Origin: Linnemannia hyalina
Lineage: Eukaryota > Mortierellomycota > Mortierellomycetes > Mortierellales > Mortierellaceae
Direction: 5' to 3'
Length of the DNA: 64,000 nucleotides
Assembly: GCA_019671135.1 (NCBI GenBank)
Contig: JAHRHY010000010.1
Span: 1,860,001-1,924,000 of the forward strand
Part shown: positions 1 to 10,079 of the stretch, piece by piece
How the letters are laid out: the number at the start of each line of letters is the position of its first letter
Position numbering within the stretch: the first letter of the stretch is position 1
The notes under the pieces: model-generated
What the model was told of the DNA's origin: nothing
The model's database searches: none
What the model saw: the letters and a program-made list of their open reading frames with translations, nothing else
Position numbers and translations under genes: made by a program

Positions 1-982
1 GGAGAAGAAGGAGAAAAGAAAAGAAGAGAAGAGGAAGGGGAGGGGCATGGATACTTTTATCCATCCACACCCACACCATCATGGTTCCCGTGGATCATTC
101 ATTTTGTTTTATCCATCGATGGAGGAGGTTGTTCTAATTGCTCACTGAATCGATTTAGTCTTATTGCACTTCCTCCCAATTAATTTGTCTACCGCTTGCT
201 TTGCATCCTTGGGTCCATTGATTCAAACAACGCCACCAAAATGGTCCCCTGAAACAGAACGCATGCAGCCAATTCTTCTATTTGCCTAACATCATCATCG
301 CACCTCATTATGTTTCTTTTTTATGCGGTAAGTAGGTCGATTGCTTCCTGCCACAACCTTAAAAACAAACAATAGAATAAAGGCAAGAGGGAGAGAAGAG
401 AGAAAAGGTAATTAGAAACGACGGGAAGCGAATGGGTGCAGGAAGTAGTGCGGGTTCTAACGCAAGACGGTGATTCCGGGAATCCTCTAAAAGAGGTCGC
501 ACACAGGGAGAGGGGGAAAGGAAGGAGAGGCGCATTCACGTTAGTGGTGCTCACCCCTTTTTCCCCTCCCTCTCGTTTTCAGCCGTGTATGGCACGAATG
601 CATTTTCGTTGACGTCGCTTTTCCAAGCGAGAAGAGAAGAGAGAAAGAAATTAGGCAGCTGCGAAAAGGAGAGAAGAGAGAGGAGAGGATTTAATGAAAA
701 CGGACGAGGGAATGATTACAGAAACACCGTGACAGGGATGAAGAGGAAGAAAAACGGTGTTTGTTACTGGTGGAAGAAGGAAAGGGGTCGAAATCCAAGC
801 GCCATTGAGGGTGATACAAAGAGCACAGCGCAGATCAATATTATTTCTCTTTCATCTTCTCTCTCCCAACAAGCTAGGCAACACCCTTCGCCCCAAGATT
901 CAATTCGTTTCTTCCTCCTTCCTTCCTTCCTATCGCCTTTCACCGAAAACACACCCTCATTCTCATTCAAAAAAAAGACAAC

Positions 983-1294
983 ATGTCCAGCCGTTCAAGC
1001 CTACTGCGCTTCTTGATCGTCCTTGTCACCATGCTCGCCGTCTTCCACGAAACTCAGCTTCTCTGATCAAACAAATTCGCCAGCGCCGACGTAAAAGTCC
1101 TGTTCAAGCAATGCTCCTTCCGAGACCTGGCCAAGACGGTGGATGATGACACATGCATCACCATACCAACAGGTTATTAGCCCTGTGGCGTCCGATCGGT
1201 GGATGGCACTCTGTGCAAGTGCAGATATTTTAACGACGCTCTTTGTACGATCCTTCAAGAGAAGGGCTCGCTCTTTATTCGCGAGTTGCCGTGA
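983..1294 (+). pseudogene. Small secreted cysteine-rich protein frame with two in-frame stops (copy A)
   Basis: The ATG at 983 opens a signal-peptide-like start (MSSRSSLLRFLIVLVTMLAV). The same frame continues to a TGA at 1292-1294, 103 codons later, but is cut by TGA at 1064-1066 and TAG at 1178-1180. Without those two codons it would read as a secreted peptide of about 100 residues with six cysteines after the leader (contexts KQCSF, DDTCI, PCGV, LCKC (two) and LCTI). No frameshift is needed. Copy C at 39013-39324 carries both stops. The family is not recognised. Either it is a recently inactivated small secreted protein, or the real product ends at residue 27. Both stops could come from single C-to-T changes, but that is inference. 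Confidence 0.45.
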
Positions 1295-3261
1295 AGTAGA
1301 TTAGACCGATTTACAGATCACAATCACACATCCTTATTCACACCCTGGCCATCACTTCATCATTATCATAAAATAGTACTACATACCTTTGGCGTTTACT
1401 CAGCAATGGATACAAGGGGGGTGCGTTGGAACAAGGGTTTGTATGCAATGGTTGGAACAAGAGTTGGTATTCAATGCTCTGCCCAAAAATACCCAATTTT
1501 TGACACGATTAGCAGCATTGAAGTCGTCAACGATTACAAAGAGGGTTAAGGTAGACAGAGTTGATGGCAGCCGCCGGCGTCCTTGTGGTGGCGGCAGAAT
1601 CCCACTTAGCAACAATTCTTGCCCCATGTTGACTTATTTATTAATACCGTATTAAAAAAACACGGTCCAGCATGTCCAAAAAAAATATTATATATCCCAA
1701 AAACATCGAGATAGAGGGGACTCTAGTAATGGGCTTTTGGACATTTTTCTCTTATTCTGCTCCAAGTAACTAGGGGATAAATACAGGAGGATGAAGGAAG
1801 AGTGATTGTGGGAATGAAAGAGAGGCAAGTGTAAAGGTAGGTGATAAGGTGGATAGGAGGACAATGGGTTCATGATGCTTGGCTTTTTCGTACACAATAC
1901 AAACCCTACGTTCGCCTAGAAACAATCTCCACCCTACAAATAACAAACCATCCCCTCAAAGTCAGATCCTTATTCATAATTTCTTTCCCTTATTACAAAT
2001 ACATGTTCTCATTCCGTGCCTGTCGTGTGCATTCGTTTAATCGTCTCTCGTTCTCTCGCCTTTGTTCCGAACTCGTTGCAGGTTGTGGTAATAGGGTAGG
2101 TTGATTGTGGGCCTTTGTTGGTTTGCCAATAACACGCTCCATGAAACCCTCGAGTGTTTGGATGTGTGGGTGGGTGGGAGTGGAGGGTCTTGAGTCGTAG
2201 GGAGGTTGAGGCGTGAGATATTAGTGAAGCTGGAAAGGTAATAGGGAAAGAAAAGGCTATGCGTGGTATGTGAGGGGGTGAAAGGCGCCAAAAAAAAAAA
2301 AAAAAAAGATTGATGCAAAAAGAACGAAGAAAAAGAAAGAAGGTGGGAGAGAGAGGCCCAATGTATACCTTTCCCTCCTGGCGAGTGGCAATGCGTTGTC
2401 GTCATATCATTGACCATTGTGTTTGTGTCAAGAAACATGCAAGCGTAAGGGATCAAAAGCATTCGCCTTCAAAGGCGTCCTATCAGTCAGTCGCGTGCAA
2501 TAGCATCGGCAGTTGGCCTACTTTCTTCTTTATCTCGACTCGGCGATATTCTGGAGAAGAGGGTTCTCTTGGCCATTGCACAAAAAAACACTGTCGTTAT
2601 GTTCCCTCAACCATCAGCCTGACCATGCGAAAGACGCATTTCTTTTTTTTTTTTTTTCATCTCTTTTCAGATGAAAGGACCATAGGAAAAGCATTTGTTT
2701 CTTCCTTCTTTGATCTTTTCATAGATTACATGCATTTTGGTATTGTTATTTGTTGCTGCCGTTATTGTTTCGTGTTGTTCAAACAAGGCAATAGAGAAAA
2801 AGGGAGAGTATGCAAAGAGATAACGGAAGAAAAAAAAGGAGAATTGAGGGAGAGGCAGAGAAACATATAGTTCATTGACGGAACTCACCATCCAATGTTA
2901 TCATTTCTCTGTTTAGTTGTCGACGCGAAGACGTATTATGTTCTATTCTTTGTTTCGCCTACGTTTCCCTGCTCCTGCTGATCATTCACTGGGAAGGGTT
3001 CTACCGCCCATCGCCCATACTATGAGTCCATTATTCCTTTGAGCATCGCTTAACGAAATGGTTAGAGCTGTTATGAAGAGTGAAAGGAGGGTTGTTCTGA
3101 AGAGTGAGTGAGTGAGGAGAGAAAGAGAGCTACGGTGTTCTCTTTGTTTCTTCTTTCTTGTCCATGAAGGAGGCTGCCATCAGCTGTTGCCGCGCTGGCT
3201 CATGATTTTCTTACTTTCCCTTCTTTTCATTTTCCTAGCAGCATCTCTCTGTCTCTGTCAC
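1295..3261. other. Non-coding part of duplication copy A
   Basis: There is no supported gene. Open frames here are short and biased by CT/GA-rich tracts. The block 1500-1760 is related to 32650-32850: both share the run gtccttgtggtggcggcaga and similar flanks. Purine- and pyrimidine-rich runs lie at 2291-2307 and 2642-2657. Confidence 0.6.
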
Positions 3262-3492
3262 TTATGCATCGTCTCCTCCTTCATCGACTTCAAACTGAAC
3301 GTGAGGTGTTTCAAGGTCCCACTTGCAGATCTGGCATTCGAGGCGGTCGATGGTGAAAAGGGAAGACTTGTCTGTCGGGAGTGCAAGGTGGATAGGAAGG
3401 GTTGTGGATTCTGGGTGATGTATTTATCAAGAACAATTATTGACCATTCGCCTTTGAACCCTCGCGTGGGTCTCGCGCCTCTCAAGTATTAG
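3262..3492 (+). pseudogene. Aspartic protease C-terminal fragment (copy A, left arm)
   Basis: This plus-strand piece matches the last ~75 codons of the intact protease at 36439-37883, from the region of its residues SSVIGFKLNG to the stop. The stretch KVPLADLAFEAVDGEK is identical. One G is missing from the run after GAAAAG, so the frame then reads RLVCREC instead of KTCLSG. Eight bases are also missing around 3430 compared with the intact gene. The final words HSPLNPRVGLAPLKY and the stop return in frame. No upstream protease sequence precedes it, so it is a gene tail and not a truncated whole gene. Confidence 0.85.
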
Positions 3493-4172
3493 TATACCGC
3501 ATACCCTCTTTTACCATTTCTTCTTGAATTCCTTGAAAGATACGTCAATAAACGCATGGAGGTAGGCGAACGTTGCCAATTCTTGAAAGATGCATTCTGG
3601 GGATCGTACAGAGTGGCCCCTATTTACATCTCGTCTTTTCATTTTGAGAGTCAGTTTTCGTGGCAGCAAAAGTGCATTGAGGGTGGAGAAAGGCAATGAG
3701 AAAACCGGTCACGAATCACCTTACAAGGTGCCAATGGAAGCCATAACGTAAAACGTTCAAAACGAACAAGGATGGAGTAAGGAGACAAGGAGACAACGGC
3801 CTGTTAGCAGAAACACACAAGAGAGACGAACGACATGGTACTGCGACTCACTGCGAGATGACAAGCCTGTTTCGCTCGACCAACTGAATTGCTCATTCCT
3901 AATTCACTCGAATCCATGTCCTCCATGGCCGTCATTCACTTGTTCACCGCGTCTAAGCATTGTGTCTTGTACCTGTGTTTTATTCTTCAGACTACATAGC
4001 AGACTATGCTAATCGCTATGTAAGTAGACCCGCCGCTAGTCAGTGACCCTCTCCTTTCTCCTTCTCATTCCTCACCCAAAGCAAGAAAAGAAAGAGAGGT
4101 ACCGTCCAGAGCGGTTGGTGCCTTAAACAAAAACAGCTTCCCCAAGCGTTACCAAACCTCCAAACGGCAACT
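3493..4172 (+). repeat. Inverted arm A-left (protease 3' flank)
   Basis: This is the 3' flank that follows the protease tail. It is the reverse complement of A-right (about 5620-6260) and of the flank downstream of the intact protease (35665-36438), and a direct copy of C-left (41531-42216). A clear landmark is actacatagcagactatgct at 3992-4011 against the reverse complement near 5770-5810. A-left lacks the element catctcg...ctggccgcctt seen in C-left and the protease flank, so the arms are not all equally related. Confidence 0.85.
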
Positions 4173-4447
4173 TTTTTCTTGTTTCCCCATAACAACAGCA
4201 TACGTGCTGTCAGTGCGCGTCACGGAGGGTTATCCTGTTTGTCCTGTTTTCCTTCTTCTGCCAATGGCATCACCAGGAGCGGAAAGGATGAGGGAAAGGG
4301 AGAGAGAAGGTCTGTCATGCGAGTGAGGGAAAAAAAATCCGGTGGCAAAAGTCAAAATTGATTTTTTTTTAATATAAAAGGGCAGACTCCCCCTCTTCTC
4401 TCTTCTTTTTCTTCACCCTCGCCCTTCCCAACAGGAATCGACTATTC
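4173..4447. other. Spacer between left arm and tandem arrays, copy A
   Basis: This spacer is unique to copies A and C (C: 42217-42487). It ends with a T/A-rich run, an aatataaaagggcagactcc word and a CT-rich tract. A similar word (aatataatgggcagattccc) occurs inside the inverted-repeat element at 34951-34970. No gene is seen. Confidence 0.5.
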
Positions 4448-4518
4448 AGGATGGACATTTCAGGATGGATGGATGGATATTTCAGGATGGACATTTCAGG
4501 ATGGACATTTCAGGATGA
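4448..4518 (+). repeat. Short tandem repeat of ttcaggatggaca type
   Basis: Four to five imperfect copies of a 14-bp word (atttcaggatggac) and a ggat run lead into the 47-bp array. The same block stands at 42489-42560 in copy C. Confidence 0.8.
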
Positions 4519-4940
4519 CAACACGACAATGCGACAACAGGCTACCACATTGTGATGTGCCTCGACAACACGAGAACGCGACGACAGGCTACCACATTGT
4601 GATGTGCCTCGAGAACGCGGGAACAGGAGGATAGGCTACCACTGTGTGATGTGCCTTGACAACACGACAACAGGATGACAGGCTACCACTTTGTGATGTG
4701 CCTCGAGAACGCGAGAACAGGATGACAGGCTACCACTTTGTGATATGCCTCGATAACATGAGAACAGGAGGACAGGCTACCACATTGTGATGTGCCTCGA
4801 GAACACGGGAACAGAATGACAGGCTACCACTGTGTGATGTGCCTCGACAACACGGGAACAGGACGACAGGCTACCACTGTGTGATGTGCCTTGACAACAC
4901 GAGAACGCGACAACAGGCTACCACTGTGTGATGTGCCTCG
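4519..4940 (+). repeat. 47-bp minisatellite, 9 units (copy A)
   Basis: The unit contains aggctaccacattgtgatg, then tgcctcgacaacacgagaac and a short aggatgac link. The word gtgcct ends at 4562, and its last occurrence ends at 4938; the distance is exactly 8 x 47. Units differ by substitutions (cattgtg/ctgtgtg/ctttgtg; cgacaacacg/cgagaacgcg) and not by length. 47 is not a multiple of 3, so a translated repeat is unlikely. Copy C has 55 units of the same family. Confidence 0.95.
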
Positions 4941-5403
4941 ACAACACGACAACGCGACAACACAACAAAACAGCAACACAACAACACGACAATACAACAA
5001 CACGGCAACACAACAATGCAATGACACGACAACACAACAATGCAATTACACGACAACACAACAAAACAACAACACGACAACACAACAACACAACAACACG
5101 AGGACACAACAGTACGACAATACGACAACATGAGTACACAACAACACAACAACACAACAACACAACAACACAACAACACGACAACACAACAACACAACAA
5201 CACAACAACACGACAACACAACAACACGACAACTCAACAACACGACAACACAACAACATGACAACACAACAAGACAACAATACAACAAAACAAGAAAACA
5301 ACAACATGACAGTACAACAAAACAACAACACGAGAACACAACAATACGACAATACGACAACATGACAACACAACAACACAACAACACAACAACACAACAA
5401 CAC
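4941..5403 (+). repeat. ACAAC-type microsatellite array (copy A)
   Basis: This is about 460 bp of degenerate acaac/acgac/aacac words. It has almost no T on the plus strand, so several frames on both strands stay open (Thr/Gln/Asn/Arg on +, Cys/Val/Leu on -). These frames are by-products of composition. The matching array in copy C is 45145-45763. Confidence 0.95.
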
Positions 5404-5535
5404 GAGAACCTGACTACCACATTGTGATGCATCTCAACAACACGACAAACAGGACAAACGGGACAATGAGAGATAAATAGGAAGGCGCAGCCACATTGTG
5501 ACACGCCTTCCTCAAATTTGGGCAAGGATGATTGC

Positions 5536-6262
5536 TACTTTCGGCCGAATATAGCGTGAGTACAGTTCTGAGCCTGGGTTTGTTTTTCTAATCCCTTCAA
5601 GTCGACTCCGTTTGGAGAAGCTTTGGGGGGAGCTGTTTTTGTTTGGGGCACCAAATTGAACCCGCGACCTCCTCGTGGTGTGCCCTGGACGGTGTCTCTC
5701 TCTTTTCTTGCTTCGGATGAGGAGTGAGAAGGAGAAAGGAGAGGGTCACTGACTAGCGGCGGGTCTACTTACATAGCGATTAGAATAGTCTGCTATATAG
5801 TCTGAAGAATAAAACACAAGTACAAAACACAATATTTTGACGCGGTGAAAGAGTGAATGGAATGCGGCCATGGAGGAAATGGCGTCGAGTGAATTAGGGA
5901 TAAACAACTCTGTTAGTCGAGCGAAACAGGCTTGCCATGTCGCAGTGAGTCGCGGTACCATGTTGTTTGTCTCTCTTGTGTGTTTTTGCTAACAGGTCAT
6001 TGTCTCTTTTTACTTCTCTCTCCTCGGCCCTTGAACTTTTTACACGGTATGGCTTCCATTGGCACCTTGTAATGTGATTCGTGATCGTTTTTTTTGTTGC
6101 CACCAAATCTAAGGCGTCCAACCCTTCAAGAAAATGAGGAGATGTAATTAGGTACCGCTATGTATGATCCCCGGAATGCATCTTTCAAGAATTGGTATCG
6201 CTCGCCACCTCCATTTGTTTATTGACGTATGCTCCTAGGAGTTGAAGGGGGGGGGGAAGGTA
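5536..6262 (-). repeat. Inverted arm A-right (protease 3' flank, reverse orientation)
   Basis: From tactttcggccgaatatagc onward this matches 35665 onward, beside the intact protease, and 45886 onward in copy C. From about 5620 it is the reverse complement of A-left. Read on the minus strand it contains gcgggttcaatttggtgcc, which resembles a tRNA B box. A-left lacks about 30 bp there. The arm is more diverged from the protease flank than C-left is. Confidence 0.85.
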
Positions 6263-6540
6263 AATGAGGGGTATGCGACATGCTAGCATCTGAGAGGCGC
6301 CAGCATGACACGAGAGTTGGAACGTGAATGACGATGCTTTGCCTCCATATCATTGATAATTGATATAAACGCGTTCATCTCAAAAAAATCTTCATCGACG
6401 AGTAAGGGATCAAAAGCATTTGCCTTCAAATGAGCCCTGTCAGTCAGACGCGTAAAATCATAACGGCAATAGTTTTTCTTCGTCATTTCGACCCGGTGAT
6501 ATTCTGCACGAAATCGTTCTCTTGACCATTGTGCAAGCAC
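6263..6540 (-). pseudogene. Old aspartic protease tail joined to an unknown ORF
   Basis: The minus-strand frame 6540-6283 (85 codons) ends with HSRSNSRVMLAPLRC and a stop, which lines up with HSPLNPRVGLAPLKY at the end of the intact protease. Only these ~15 codons are protease-like. The preceding part (containing ARLTDR-like and NAFDPLLVDEDFF words) has no recognised family, and its DNA is related to 2390-2600, where the frame is broken. I read it as a decayed junction of duplicated pieces and not as a working gene. Confidence 0.5.
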
Positions 6541-8135
6541 TTCTCTTTTTTATTTTTCTTTTTCCTTTGTGACCTAGTTCATGAGAAGTAAAGATAAGGA
6601 GTCAAGGCGGATGTGAGTTAGGGTGCGTGAAGCATGTATGGTGAATTAAGAAGAACTAATGTGGGAAGAGGCGAGTCGCGTGTCTGTTTTGGTATGAGAA
6701 ATTTTTGTGGGCGCCACGCCAGTAATTTTACATGTTTTGTTTATTTGTATGTGTAATCTTCTGTGCGAGCCTTCAAGAGCAACAGAAGGAGACGGAAAAC
6801 AGAGAGAAGGCACGAAAGAGGAGAGAGTATGATCCTACTCCATTCACGTCGCATAAGCCTTTTCAATTTTCTGTTTCCCTTCCATCCATTCTCCTCTGCC
6901 GACCATATCCTTTCGTCTCGTTTGTCATTTATCCCGTCGTACAAAAAAAGGAGGAAGCTTGAGAAAGGAGGAACGTCTCTGCACCCCCTCCACCCCCCAA
7001 CCACCGCCCTTTCATTCTGTTGTGTTAACTTCATTGTCATCCAACCGTTGCCATATTCTGCTCATTCTCCTTCTCCCACTCCCATTCTTCTTTCCTACTT
7101 TTTCTAAGCGCCTTGCCACGGCATCACCCTTCTCTCTTTTCGACCGGTTGATAGCGAACATTTGCATGCTTTTGCTCAGCAAACACCCTAGTGGATGTTA
7201 TTCTTTCATTTCGCTCTTGTGTTATTGGCCCAGTCAAGTGACAAAAAAATAAGCTACACCCTAGGATCCATTCAGGCTGATACGTAGTTCCACGCTTGAA
7301 AGGACTTGTACATATGCCACGACGCAGGGAGGTTATAAGCTCTTGAGGTCCTGAGGCGTGTGTATATGGCTGGACTGGCGACCTGGTCGAGTGAGATGGA
7401 GAAAAGGAGGCAGTAGCACATGACGTAACAGAAGAGCTTGCCTTCAATGCCAAAAGAAAGCGAAGTATAGGTTAGGGGGGATTAGCACTGAAAGTAAGAA
7501 ATGAAAGAAGAAAAGGCAGCAAATCAAGGGAAAATACAGCGAAAGTTGACCACAATCCTCGAAAACACGAGCGCCATGAATGATTTAAAGGGAAAGAGAT
7601 TTTAAGCGCGTCAGCTCAACGCATACCAAACCTCTCCCCTTCGTATGTAAACTTCTCGTCATCTCATTCTTCTCGGTCTTCTCCTCGTTCTCCTTTCTCA
7701 GCCCCCCAACCGGAACCTTCTTCGTCTCAGTCAGTAATGGATGTATTCATCAGTTGTGATCCCCGTGTGTTCCACTCACAACACGATATTTCACTTCCTA
7801 CCATGAGGGGCTAACCCTCTTTCTTTTCCTGCACCATTTTCAGATAGCGGGCGTCATTTTTCATTCTCGTGCGTATCAAGTGAAGTGAACGACATGCTTG
7901 CCTAAAAAACGTCGATCGTTGTCTTTCTGTCAGTTGAAGGGGATTGAATAGCTCTTCGTGGGCCATTGGGGTTAAAAGAGTATCATCACCGCCCGCTGTT
8001 AATATTTGAGGCGTTCCTTTCTTGCTTACGCGTGAAGAAAAAGAATCGGCTACAGAATCAAGAGAACAGTGTATTGCCGTATCATCGTCGTTTATTTTGA
8101 ACGACCGTCAACCTTCTTACCATCTACGAAGACGA
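6541..8135. other. Intergenic region, no gene recognised
   Basis: This is CT-rich and GA-rich sequence with only short biased open frames on both strands. No exon chain with plausible splice sites or conserved residues was found. It lies 3' of the CutC gene. Confidence 0.55.
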
Positions 8136-10079
8136 TCAAAACCTCTGAATCATCCCACCAAGTTTAGTGGCACTAGTAACCTTCAACGCATACTCAGGCG
8201 CACTAACAGCATACCCCATACTACAACATGGGTTCCTAAACTCCATACTCGACTCCCTCGTCCCGCCCGCACCTACATGGACCTCCTTCGCGTCCATAGC
8301 CCCAACAATCTTGTTGACATTCCTTTCAGAGATTCCAGCACCAGGAAGGATGATAATGCGGCCTTGAGCGCGGTTGGAGAGTTGGACAAGGGTGTCGAGG
8401 CCTTCGTATGCGGACCGTTCACAGCCGCTGGTGAGGATGCGTTGGATGTTGCCAATGGAGATTATGTCTTCGAGGGCTTGGAAGGGGTCTTTAACCATGT
8501 CGAACGCTCTGTGGAATGTTACTGTTTGAGAAGGATCGAGGGAGAAAGGGATTAGTAATAGGTCTTAATGTCATATCATTTCTTCCGCGATGATCGATGA
8601 AACAATTCGCATCGGAGGTGAGATCTTACCTAGCATAGGCTTGGCAGCTTCCACAAGTCTACACAAAAAAATTCAGCAAGTGTCATTAGCATAATTAAAC
8701 GTCTTGGTTTGCCATGATGTCGAGCGAGACAAAAAAAAAAAAAGTCGGGCGAGCGCGGTACCTTGCAGTGCGAATTTTGTCTACTGATCCATCAGGAAGC
8801 AGAACACCAAAAACGACACCCTCAACTTTCAGCGTGTGGCACAGCTACATCGAATTTAGACAAGAAAAAGAGTACGCTTGCTGTTAGGAAATGGTATATG
8901 TGAGGTGTGTGTACAAAGTGACTGCAATCGGCAACAAACAAGGGAGTAAGTTACCTTGATATCCTCGAGCATGGCGTCGAATTCGTCGTCATCATAGCAA
9001 AAATCTCCACCCCTAATTGACAAAGTCAAGACGGTAGAGTATTGAATGGTTGGCAGTGGTTAAAAGCTCCGATTTGATCAGGATATCAGATCAGTACCTG
9101 AGATGAACAAGATTTTGAGTCGATATTTACCTTGGACGGATCATCACCTATGATTTGAAGCGGGATAACGGTCAAACGGGAAGGACGCAGAAGGATCACA
9201 TATCAGTATTTTCGATCTGGTACTCGATAGCTTGGATCTTGTCCAGCTGCACGTTTGGCATTGTTGGGGATCAAAGAGATCTGCGTGGGTATTAACATTT
9301 CAACTTCTCCCGGCATACCATGATGGGAAGGGAGGTCTTTGCCTTGACCGTCTTGATGAGTCCTATTTCAACGAAAATCGATGAAGGGATGCACGAGTCG
9401 GTCAGTCGGTTACAAACAAAGCAGTGAGGGATGCAATGCGGCAGTACACACACAGATACGGCGGATCAAAATAGCGAAACAAATCAATTGAGTATTAATT
9501 CATTCCAACGTCAATCGCGGTAATGCTCTCAATTTTCTTCCTCCGTCCGGGTAAAGAAATCGCAAAAGTAATCAGTCGAACGAAGCGCGTGAATAGGATA
9601 AGAATGACATACCTGCAGAAGGCGTGATCCCACCCTCCATCAACCCCGCACAGAGCTCAATTCTCTTTCCTCCAGTCTTTTCTACGAATGGGTGTCCAAA
9701 AAAAAAAATGTGAGATGTTAGGGGGTTGCCGCTGTTCAAGAATAAAATTGGTTATTTAGTTCAATTGAACCACTTGGCCCTTCAAAACAGCCACATCTAG
9801 GTGATGAAGATACATTTGCTGGTGGCTCCCAATTGATTTGGATGTACCTGCGATGATGGCCGAGGCGACGCTGTCAAGGCATACCTATGAGAGCGGAAGA
9901 ATGGACGGTGAATGAAAAAGAGATTAGAGGCTGTGTTTGTCATTCAAAAAAAAAAGAAGCGATTGATGTCCTGCTGGACATTTTTTTCCTTTCTTCTTCC
10001 GTTGTCCTTGCAGCCCGATGAGAGTAGCGTAGCTTACCTCGAAGAGTGGCGCGTGTGTTGTGTTCGTGGTGATCGACAT
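8136..10079 (-). CDS. cutC: CutC-family copper homeostasis protein, 9 exons
   Basis: Joined exons 10079-10038, 9884-9848, 9681-9613, 9362-9319, 9147-9131, 9012-8955, 8844-8762, 8658-8630 and 8521-8136 give one 254-residue frame with consistent phases. That is close to the family's usual 250-270. CutC motifs occur in order: RIELCAGLMEGGITPSAG, VMIRPRGGDFCYDDDEF, GVVFGVLLPDGSVD, VTFHRAFDM, RILTSGCERSAYEGLD, GRIIILPGAGISERNV and EVHVGA. CutC proteins are cytosolic TIM-barrel proteins linked to copper tolerance; their biochemical role is not settled. The family's usual LTSGG reads LTSGC here. The gene has very short exons, including one of 17 bp. A CACGTG palindrome sits 87 bp upstream of the ATG at 10166-10171. 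Confidence 0.93.

Larger units (their letters stand above)
1..3261. repeat. Segmental duplication copy A, left part (direct copy at 38031-41291)
   Basis: Position 1 onward reads almost base for base as 38031 onward, at a constant offset of 38030 for more than 3.2 kb. Scattered single-base differences are seen, for example c258/t38288 and differences in the A-tract near 2291/40321. The duplication reaches the window edge, so its left border is not visible. The only gene-like content is a broken small secreted protein frame at 983-1294. The rest is CT/GA-rich intergenic-type sequence without a convincing reading frame. The block at 2390-2600 is also related, in direct orientation and at lower identity, to 6335-6545. 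Confidence 0.93.

Noticed and set aside
585..1146. 143- and 129-codon plus-strand frames in copy A
   Set aside because: Lys/Arg-rich translation of GA-rich DNA. The second is an out-of-frame reading over the secreted-protein frame. Its repetition in copy C only reflects the duplication.
4824..5525. Long Cys/Val/Leu and Thr/Gln/Asn open frames over the ACAAC array (also 45050-45875)
   Set aside because: They are open in several frames on both strands because the repeat lacks stop words. The 47-bp unit is not a multiple of 3, and no start context or domain is present.
5536..6262. LTR retrotransposon with arms as LTRs and gccccaaac as primer-binding site
   Set aside because: The arms are inverted, not direct, there is no gag/pol frame between them, and the arm in its parent place is simply the flank of a protease gene.
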